Source: Planctomycetota bacterium (GTDB taxonomy: Bacteria > Planctomycetota > Planctomycetia > Pirellulales > UBA1268). From it: a stretch of 11,383 nucleotides of DNA. The notes below the pieces were generated by a model. That model searched no databases and was not told where the DNA came from. It saw only the letters and a list, made by a program, of their open reading frames with translations. Below, in pieces: positions 5,866 through 11,383 of the stretch. Location of the stretch: contig QWPO01000167.1 of the NCBI GenBank assembly GCA_003669255.1, forward strand, positions 1 to 11,383. The letters are read 5' to 3'. The translations under genes and the position numbers were made by a program. Each line of letters starts with the position of its first letter. The stretch's first letter is position 1.

Positions 5866-7575
5866 ATGCATCGGGTGGATCGTTTCCCGAGAAGGCGGCC
5901 CGCATCGGGGGCACGCAGCGGCGTGTCGTCGGTGGGCCTGTCGGTGGGCACTGTTGTCGTGCGTCCTCGGCGGTCATCGCGGCCTGCAGCCCGCGAGCGT
6001 GCCGTGGCTGCTACGGCACGCCAGGCGAAGAAAAAGAGTGGCCTGAAGATTCGTGCCGCCACCCAGACCGGGGCCCGGCCCGCGGCCAGCAAGGCGGCTG
6101 CCAAGCCGGCCGCTGCCGTCAAGATTGCCGAGGGAACCGACCGTGAGCCGCAGGCCGCAGCGGCCAATCAGCGTGCGAAACGACCGTCTGCGGTTGTTGA
6201 AACCGTCGAAATCCGTCCTTCGGGCACCGTCGTATCTCGGCGTCCGATTGCGAAGCGGCCGGCGATTCAGCACGTGCCGCATCATCCGGTCCTGCCGCTC
6301 AAGCCCCCGGCCTGGATGCTCGAGGAGTGCCACGTGGCTCCCGCCCGGGCGGGCGATCAGAGCGAGATCCTGCAGCTCCTCGCGGGCCTGCCCGCGCCCC
6401 CGTCGCGAGCCGAGTTTCACGCGGCGGTCGACCATCCCGAGCATGATTCAGCCAACCGGCTCGTGGCCCGGCTCGCTGGTCGCATTGTCGGTCACGTGGA
6501 GATTGTGCCCCGCGACTTGATGGTCGGCTCGGCCGTCGTCCGCGGTGCGGTGCTCGACCGCGTCGCCGTGCTGCCCGAGTGCCGTGGTGCCGGCCACGGC
6601 CAGCGCCTCGTCCGCGCGGCCGAGGACCGTATTCGGCAATCGGGAGCCGCAGTGGCCTTTTCGCGGACGCGCATCGCACCGTCGTTCCACGAACTCGGCT
6701 GGAGCGTCCTCGGCCGTGATTCCGCGACGCCCGGTCGGCCGACCGACATCCTGGCGAGGCTCCTCGAGGCACCGCAGCGCGACGGCGAGCCCGTGACGAT
6801 GCGGCAGTGGCGTCACGTTGAGCTACCCGCGATCCTGCGGATCTACAAACAGAACGTCTCGCGATTCATCGGTCCGATCGACCGCAGCGAGAACTACTGC
6901 CGGTGGCTCGTGAGCCGCGGCGCGTTCGACTCGATCATCGTCGCGCTCGTCGGCCAAGACCGCTACGAGCTTCACGAATCGAGCGCCCGGATCGTCGGCT
7001 ACTGCATCCAGGCGGGCAATCGCGTGCTCGAGGTCATGTCCGACCCGGAGTTCGCCGGCCTGGAACGGGAGATTCTCGCCAGAGTGTGTGCCGAGGCGAT
7101 CGAGAACGACCGCCAGGAGATCGTCTACGAGTCGAGCGCCGCCGATCCGCTCCATGAGGCCGTGGCTGGTGGTGCGAGCCTCGTGCAGGGAGGCGATCGG
7201 ATGATCGTCGCCAAGGTCTTTCGGCCGCTCGACGTGCTCTCGGCCCAGGCGTCTGCGGTGGCCGCCCGCGTGGTGGCCGCCGAGATCAAGGAGACGGTGG
7301 AACTGGGCCTCGACGCCCCATCGTTCCGTGGCTCGATTATCGTCGACGCCAAGGAGCCGCGGGAAGCGGCGGTGCATCCAGGTCGCGTGGGCCGCAGCTA
7401 CCTTCGGCTCTCCGACGACGAACTGGGCAGGCTCCTGCTCGGCCAGTGCGATCCGGTCGAGGCGGTGGCCGCCGGTCGCATGGAGCCCTCCACGCAGATG
7501 GCGCAGAAACTCGCCGGACAGCTCTTCCCCCGGACGCCACTGTGGTGCCCGATGTGGGACGACCTCCCGGCCTGA
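5866..7575 (+). CDS. GNAT-family N-acetyltransferase (Eis/MshD-like, multi-domain) with basic N-terminal tail
   Basis: The protein has 569 residues from the ATG with the strong ribosome binding site. Residues 1-149 form a low-complexity tail rich in Arg, Lys, Ala and Pro: 32 basic against 7 acidic residues, with KKK at 55-57 and an AAAKPAAA run. A GNAT domain follows from about 150. Its acetyl-CoA pyrophosphate loop is RGAGHG (240-245), preceded by DRVAVLPEC. The middle region (about 300-460, starting near VTMRQWRHVELPAILRIY) looks like a second, diverged GNAT fold. The end (LRLSDDELGRLLLG...W) resembles the SCP2-like C-terminal domain of Eis proteins. The role would be acetyl transfer to an amine on a small molecule or protein; the substrate is unknown. 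The tail is far longer than usual for the family and may bind nucleic acid or other anions. It is the last gene of the plus-strand run and is followed by hairpin repeats. Confidence 0.85.
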   Translation: MHRVDRFPRRRPASGARSGVSSVGLSVGTVVVRPRRSSRPAARERAVAATARQAKKKSGLKIRAATQTGARPAASKAAAKPAAAVKIAEGTDREPQAAAANQRAKRPSAVVETVEIRPSGTVVSRRPIAKRPAIQHVPHHPVLPLKPPAWMLEECHVAPARAGDQSEILQLLAGLPAPPSRAEFHAAVDHPEHDSANRLVARLAGRIVGHVEIVPRDLMVGSAVVRGAVLDRVAVLPECRGAGHGQRLVRAAEDRIRQSGAAVAFSRTRIAPSFHELGWSVLGRDSATPGRPTDILARLLEAPQRDGEPVTMRQWRHVELPAILRIYKQNVSRFIGPIDRSENYCRWLVSRGAFDSIIVALVGQDRYELHESSARIVGYCIQAGNRVLEVMSDPEFAGLEREILARVCAEAIENDRQEIVYESSAADPLHEAVAGGASLVQGGDRMIVAKVFRPLDVLSAQASAVAARVVAAEIKETVELGLDAPSFRGSIIVDAKEPREAAVHPGRVGRSYLRLSDDELGRLLLGQCDPVEAVAAGRMEPSTQMAQKLAGQLFPRTPLWCPMWDDLPA

Positions 7576-7593
7576 GTCACAGGCCTTCCCCCG

Positions 7594-7618
7594 TAGCACA
7601 GGTTGCTAACCTGTGCCG
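7594..7618. repeat. CACAGGTT hairpin repeat, copy 1
   Basis: GCACAGGTT (7596-7604), loop GCT, AACCTGTGC (7608-7616) is a perfect 9-bp stem. It shares the core TAGCACAGGTT-N3-AACCTGTGCC with the copy at 11220-11243. It lies between two convergent genes, 20 bp after the GNAT stop, and would form a hairpin in either transcript. It may act as a two-way terminator even without a T-run. Confidence 0.75.
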
Positions 7619-7626
7619 CCTCCATC

Positions 7627-7650
7627 GCAGACGGTTTTCAACCTGTGCCG
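7627..7650. repeat. CACAGGTT hairpin repeat, copy 2 (decayed left arm)
   Basis: GGTT-TTC-AACC (7633-7643) keeps the central hairpin, and AACCTGTGCCG (7640-7650) keeps the right arm exactly. The left arm reads CAGACGGTT instead of GCACAGGTT, so only four base pairs close the loop perfectly. It stands about 30 bp from copy 1 in the same direction and 22 bp from the sulfite reductase stop. Confidence 0.55.
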
Positions 7651-7672
7651 TTGCCTCCGGGCAGCTTGACGG

Positions 7673-9448
7673 TCAGCCGTGGCCACGGGCGCCGGCCAGC
7701 CACTGGTCGGCCCAGGTACGGACCCCATCGACACCCTTGCGGTGGCAGAAGTCGCCAAGCGTCTCGCCCGCCTTCCGCTCCGCCTTGTAGCAGGCGAGCA
7801 CGGCCGTGATCTCCTTGGAGAGATCCTCGAAGGGGACGACGTCCTTGTACTGCTCATTGAGCCGGTCGCCGAGCAGGCGGCCGCCGAGGAAGATCGTGTA
7901 CTTGCCGAGGGTGCGGCCGACGATGCCGATGTCGGAGTTGTAAGGACGGGCGCAGGCGTTGGGGCAGCCGGTCATCCGCACCGTGAAGGCATCGTGAGCG
8001 AGGCCGAGCCTCGCGACCTCGGGCTCGAGCGAGTCGATCAGGCCGGGCAGCACCCGCTCGCTCTCCGCCACGGCCAGGCCGCAGGTGGGCAGGGCCACGC
8101 AGGCCATGCTCCAGCGGCGCAAGGTGGAGATCTCCTCGGAGGCCTTCACGCCGTGGTCATGAAGAAGTTTCACAATCCGTTCGCGGTCGGTGATGGCAAG
8201 GTCGGTGAACAGCAGGCTCTGGTGGGCCGTGATGCGCACGCCCGGCTTGAGGTCGTGGAGGATCCGCCGCAGCGCCGTCTTCAGCCGAAAATCGCCCGTG
8301 TCGTGCACGCGGCCGTTCTCGACGTTGAGCCCATAGAAATACTTTCCGTCTCCCTGCTCAAACCAGCCGATGTGGTCGTCGAAGCCGTGGACGTCGGCCG
8401 GGTGGCAGGGGGCCAGCGGCTTGCCGAAATACTCCTCGACCTTCGCGCGGAAGGCGTCGAGGCCCATCGTGTGGATCGTGTACTTGAGGCGGGCCGTCTT
8501 GCGGTCGGAGCGGTTGCCGAAGTCTCGCTGCACCTTGACGATCGCCTCGGCGATCGCGCACACGTCTTCCGGGAGCACGAAGCCGAGTCGCTTGCCGAGC
8601 GCGGGAAAGGTCTTGGCGGCGCTTGGCGTCACGCCCATTCCACCGCCGGCGAGCACGTTGTAGCCGAGGATTTTTCCATTCTCGTGGACGACGAGGAAGC
8701 CAAGGTCGTTGGCGTAGATGTCGGTGCAGTTGTCTTCAGGCAGTGCGAAGGCCGTCTTGAACTTCCGCGGCAGGTAGGTCGGGCCGTAAATCGGCTCCAC
8801 GTCTTTGTCGGCGGAGGTGCCTCCGGCGAGCGTCTTCTCGCCCGTGTCGGGGTCGGTCAGCCAGATCTCGTAGTAGGCCCGTGTCCGCGGGGCGAGGTGC
8901 TTGGCCAGTTCGTCCACCTTGGCCTGCATCTCGTCGCGAACCGGGTTGCCGTGGATCGGGGCCGGGCAGCACATGATGTTGCGCTCGACGTCGCCGCAGG
9001 CGGCCAGCGAGGACATCTGGACGTCGTGGATCCGCCGCATGAAGGGCTTGAGGTCTCCCTTCACCACCCCGTGATGCTGGATCGACTGCCGGGTGGTGAG
9101 CCGGATCGTGCCGTTGCCCACCTCGTCGCCCAGATCCAGCGCCGAGAGCAGTTGCGCGGCCGTCAGCTTCCCGCCGGGCACGCAGGTGCGGATCATGAAC
9201 GAGACCTGCCGCTCGCTCTTCTTGCCGTCGGCCGACTTCTTTCGGGTCTCGCGGTCGTCCTGCTGGTAGGTGCCGTGGTTCTTAAGCAGCTGGATCGAGC
9301 CCTTGCCGAAGCCGGCGCCGCCGTCGGTGAGTTCCTTGGCGATGTCGCCCGCAAGATAGTTGCTCGCAGCCTTCGTCACCTCGACGGCAGACGGCTTTGC
9401 GGCGGCGGGGGTGTCGGTGGATTCCGCGGTTGGTTCGGCGGTGGCCAT
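7673..9448 (-). CDS. cysI: Assimilatory sulfite reductase, siroheme/4Fe-4S hemoprotein (CysI/Sir type)
   Basis: The protein has 591 residues against about 570 for E. coli CysI. It catalyses the six-electron reduction of sulfite to sulfide for cysteine synthesis in the cytoplasm. Cluster and siroheme ligands are Cys450, Cys456 (CVALPTC), Cys495 and Cys499 (TGCPNAC). Their spacings of 6, 39 and 4 equal those of E. coli Cys434/440/479/483. The sulfite-binding lysines lie in YLPRKFKT (Lys229 and Lys231). IRLTTRQSIQHHG and PTCGLAVAESER also match the sulfite rather than the nitrite reductase branch. The first 25 or so residues are an Ala/Thr/Pro-rich lead without the look of a signal peptide. No flavoprotein subunit CysJ, ferredoxin or other sulfate-assimilation gene lies in the window, so the electron donor (NADPH flavoprotein or ferredoxin) is open. 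No Shine-Dalgarno is seen before the ATG. It is convergent with the GNAT gene and divergent from the membrane-protein gene. Confidence 0.93.
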   Translation of the reverse strand: MATAEPTAESTDTPAAAKPSAVEVTKAASNYLAGDIAKELTDGGAGFGKGSIQLLKNHGTYQQDDRETRKKSADGKKSERQVSFMIRTCVPGGKLTAAQLLSALDLGDEVGNGTIRLTTRQSIQHHGVVKGDLKPFMRRIHDVQMSSLAACGDVERNIMCCPAPIHGNPVRDEMQAKVDELAKHLAPRTRAYYEIWLTDPDTGEKTLAGGTSADKDVEPIYGPTYLPRKFKTAFALPEDNCTDIYANDLGFLVVHENGKILGYNVLAGGGMGVTPSAAKTFPALGKRLGFVLPEDVCAIAEAIVKVQRDFGNRSDRKTARLKYTIHTMGLDAFRAKVEEYFGKPLAPCHPADVHGFDDHIGWFEQGDGKYFYGLNVENGRVHDTGDFRLKTALRRILHDLKPGVRITAHQSLLFTDLAITDRERIVKLLHDHGVKASEEISTLRRWSMACVALPTCGLAVAESERVLPGLIDSLEPEVARLGLAHDAFTVRMTGCPNACARPYNSDIGIVGRTLGKYTIFLGGRLLGDRLNEQYKDVVPFEDLSKEITAVLACYKAERKAGETLGDFCHRKGVDGVRTWADQWLAGARGHG

Positions 9449-9587
9449 GGTGCTGTCCGGGTTGGCAGAGAGGATGTGTCAGGACGATCGACCAAGAAAA
9501 GAATAGGCAATCGGCCGACCGGGTGCGATATCGACGCGAATGGGGGATACTCGATGTGTTCCCGAAGAATTGACGAGGAGGATCGCG
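9449..9587. promoter_or_regulatory. Divergent intergenic region between sulfite reductase and membrane protein genes
   Basis: These 139 bp must carry the minus-strand promoter of the sulfite reductase and probably the plus-strand promoter of the membrane-protein gene. An AT-richer stretch at about 9493-9510 (AAGAAAAGAATAGGCAA) is the likeliest promoter core, but no confident -35/-10 pair and no clear operator are visible. Confidence 0.4.
9576..9581 (+). promoter_or_regulatory. Ribosome binding site of the membrane-protein gene
   Basis: AGGAGG ends 6 nt before the ATG at 9588. It selects that start over the in-frame ATG at 9540, which has no such site. Confidence 0.8.
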
Positions 9588-11222
9588 ATGGGCCACGCCC
9601 TGTTCTTTCTGTTCGCCGGTGCGGCGGGGCTGCTCTGGACCGCGGCCTGCACGGCGGCGGCGGCCCGGGTGCGGCGGGGCTGGCTCAAGGCCCTGCTGGC
9701 GGCGGTCGGGGCCGGCCTGCCGGTGATCCCGCTGCTCCCGATCGTGGCGGCGAGCTGGTGGCTCGCGTTCGGAATGCGGATCGAGGCGACCTGGTTTCCG
9801 TATGTGTTCACGCTGCTCGTGTCGCTCTTCATCGGTGGTGCGTGGATCGTGTGGGCGGGTCTCGCCCCGCGAGACGGAGGCGAGCCGCCGGCCGCCCGCT
9901 GGCCGCTCATCGGCCTCATCGCGCTGGCAGTGATCGCCGCAGCCGTGACCGCGGGCGTGCTCCTGATCCTCGACAACGCAGTCGCCGCCCAGGCTTCGTA
10001 CCTGCGTCTGGAGGCCGCGAACCTCATGCAGTCAAACCTGCCGCCGGTGGTGGCTGACGACGACAACGCCGCGGCCCTGCATCTGCAGGCCGGCGCTGCG
10101 ATCGCGGCCGACAAGGAGTTTGGCGCCGAGGGGTCTCCGCTCGATCGTGAGGGCGACGTGATGCGGGAGGCGGTGACCGCGTTTCTCGCCCGTCATGCCG
10201 CTACGCTCGACCTCGTGCGGCGGGCCGCCGACCGCGATACCTGCCGGTTCACGCGCGATTGGAGCCGGCCGTCGATGACCATGATCCTCTCAGAGATCCA
10301 GATGGTCCGGAGCGAGAGCCGCCTTCTGGCCCTCGCCGCGCGACGGGCGGCGGCCGAGGGGCGGCACGCCGACGCCTTGGCCGACATCGCCCGGATTCAG
10401 CGACTCGGCCGCCATGCGGCAGCGGAGCCGATTCTGGTGTCGTACCTTGTGGGGATCGCCCTCGATCACCTCGCCCTGGCGGAACTCACCGACCTGCTGC
10501 CCCGGCTTGGAGCCAACGACGCGGCGCTCCTCGACTCGCCTGACGTCCGCGATCTGGTCGGCCGGCCACTCGACCTCCTCCCGGCGCTCTACGGCGAGGA
10601 GGCGTTTGGGCTCGCGACCTTTGCCGGCTTTGCCGACGGCCGAATGACGACCCACGAACTCATCGGGCCGGATCAGGCGGGCGGCGCGTGCGAGAACTTC
10701 GACGTCGGACCGGGCTTCCGCGTCTTCCACCTGCCGGGCGACCTCGACGGCTACCGGCGGATGATGCGCGCCTTTCAGCAGCTGGCAGCGGATCGCGAGG
10801 CATCCACCAACTACGCCCAGACGAGGCGGCGGGCCGAGGCCTTGGAGAAGAGCCTGGCCGACCGTCGGCCCGGTGTCCTCTCGAGCCTGGTGCTCCCCGC
10901 GATCACCAGCGTATTTCAGGCACGCGCCCGCAGCGAGACCTTGCACCGGGCCGCGGCGGTGCTCGTGGCGGCGACGAAGCAGCGGCTGGCGACCGGCAGC
11001 CTGCCGCTCGAGCCGGCGGCCTTCGACGGGCCGGTGCCCTTCGCGATGCCCGCGGATCCACTCGCCGAGGTCAGCGCGCCACTGCTCATGAAGCGGAGCG
11101 ACGATGGGATCGCGGTCTACTCGGTCGGCCCCGACGGCCACGACGACGGCGGGCCGGTGCCGCCGGGCGAAGAGGCCGCCGAGGGCAACGACGACGTCGG
11201 CTTCGTGATGGCAAACCTGTAG
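9588..11222 (+). CDS. Membrane protein of unknown function, planctomycete type, with YSVGPDG-DDGG C-terminus
   Basis: The protein has 544 residues. Four hydrophobic segments lie at about 3-25, 35-61, 70-92 and 105-128. A long soluble part from about 130 to the end, rich in Ala, Leu and Arg, is probably mostly helical: MVRSESRLLALAARRAAAEGRHADALADIARI reads like a tetratricopeptide-type hairpin. Near the C-terminus, VAATKQRLATGSLP and then VYSVGPDGHDDGG (510-522) match a module I know from many uncharacterised planctomycete proteins and from the ends of GspG-like pseudopilins. Here it is not part of a pilin, since no N-terminal methylation motif is present. The last codons AAC CTG TAG fall into a CACAGGTT-type repeat, so the present stop may have come from repeat insertion. 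No enzymatic motif is visible. It is divergent from the sulfite reductase and apparently stands alone. Function is unknown. Confidence 0.85.
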   Translation: MGHALFFLFAGAAGLLWTAACTAAAARVRRGWLKALLAAVGAGLPVIPLLPIVAASWWLAFGMRIEATWFPYVFTLLVSLFIGGAWIVWAGLAPRDGGEPPAARWPLIGLIALAVIAAAVTAGVLLILDNAVAAQASYLRLEAANLMQSNLPPVVADDDNAAALHLQAGAAIAADKEFGAEGSPLDREGDVMREAVTAFLARHAATLDLVRRAADRDTCRFTRDWSRPSMTMILSEIQMVRSESRLLALAARRAAAEGRHADALADIARIQRLGRHAAAEPILVSYLVGIALDHLALAELTDLLPRLGANDAALLDSPDVRDLVGRPLDLLPALYGEEAFGLATFAGFADGRMTTHELIGPDQAGGACENFDVGPGFRVFHLPGDLDGYRRMMRAFQQLAADREASTNYAQTRRRAEALEKSLADRRPGVLSSLVLPAITSVFQARARSETLHRAAAVLVAATKQRLATGSLPLEPAAFDGPVPFAMPADPLAEVSAPLLMKRSDDGIAVYSVGPDGHDDGGPVPPGEEAAEGNDDVGFVMANL

Positions 11223-11243
11223 CACAGGTTTTCAACCTGTGCC
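11214..11243. repeat. CACAGGTT hairpin repeat, copy 3, overlapping a stop codon
   Basis: GCACAGGTT (11222-11230), loop TTC, AACCTGTGC (11234-11242) is a perfect 9-bp stem sharing its core with copy 1. The TAG at its left border (11220-11222) is the stop codon of the membrane-protein gene. A further AACCTGT at 11214-11220 inside the coding region can pair with the same ACAGGTT arm, so two alternative hairpins compete. Confidence 0.75.
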
Positions 11244-11383
11244 TCACTGACGTCGCCCGCCGCTCGGGGCTGCCCGTGCCCATCGCCGGACGTTCGCCTC
11301 GGCCCTCCAGGCCTCGGCTCACTGCATGTCCGCGGCGCTTCGGCATCCTGCCTCCGCTTGCTCCCATAGCCCGGCTCTCGGGC
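11244..11383. other. Non-coding tail, nothing recognised
   Basis: These 140 bases after copy 3 contain no open frame that looks like a gene. There is a direct repeat of CCTCGGC near 11296-11320. The window ends in a possible stem, GCCCG (11369-11373), GCTCT, CGGGC (11379-11383). It may be part of a longer dispersed repeat or a terminator region continuing past the edge. Confidence 0.35.

Noticed and set aside
7594..7650. A CRISPR array, because of the repeated AACCTGTG units
   Set aside because: There are only two unequal copies with about 20 bp between them, each self-complementary, no cas gene is nearby, and a third copy lies 3.6 kb away; this fits a dispersed hairpin repeat.
7679..10057. 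A 792-codon plus-strand open frame, the longest in the window
   Set aside because: It lies opposite the whole sulfite reductase gene and then runs over the start of the membrane-protein gene in another frame. Its Val/Ala/Gly/Arg/His-rich translation has no family motif. Long antisense frames are expected at this GC content.

Overview
This is a GC-rich window, very probably from a planctomycete (Planctomycetota, most likely Pirellulales or a relative). I infer this from several lineage habits recognised from memory, not from a search. They are a cysteine-rich exported protein with an FPCM-PCGC cluster and a PPPRA-type end, a secreted all-beta protein of the PEP-CTERM kind, a membrane protein ending in a YSVGPDG-DDGG motif, and dispersed CACAGGTT/AACCTGTG hairpins. 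No rRNA, tRNA, CRISPR array, transposase or phage gene is visible.

Left block, minus strand (about 1-2448): a sugar-phosphate isomerase/epimerase-like TIM barrel is followed by a cysteine-rich exported protein (15 Cys in 214 residues). After that comes a secreted protein whose 3' end lies outside the window. The last two could work together outside the cytoplasm, plausibly on metals. A perfect 16-bp palindrome inside a longer stem lies ahead of the secreted-protein gene, and a promoter-like sequence lies directly ahead of the cysteine-rich gene.

Middle block, plus strand (2466-7575): a Nif3/YbgI-type dinuclear-metal protein diverges from the TIM barrel by only 17 or 59 bp, depending on which TIM-barrel start is used. 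It is followed by a family 2 glycosyltransferase, a 556-residue protein that resembles the cysteine-adding enzyme BshC, and an Eis/MshD-like GNAT acetyltransferase with a long basic N-terminal tail. The last three are close together and may be co-transcribed. Glycosyl transfer, a BshC-like step and a GNAT step recall the logic of low-molecular-weight thiol pathways (bacillithiol, mycothiol), but that link is speculative.

Right block (7576-11383): two CACAGGTT-type repeats separate the GNAT gene from a convergent, full-length siroheme/4Fe-4S sulfite reductase whose four cluster cysteines have exactly the spacing of E. coli CysI. Divergent from it is a planctomycete-type protein with four N-terminal membrane segments and unknown function. 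Its stop codon is part of a third copy of the same repeat. The last 140 bases hold no recognisable gene. Long open frames opposite the real genes, up to 792 codons, are by-products of high GC and were left out.
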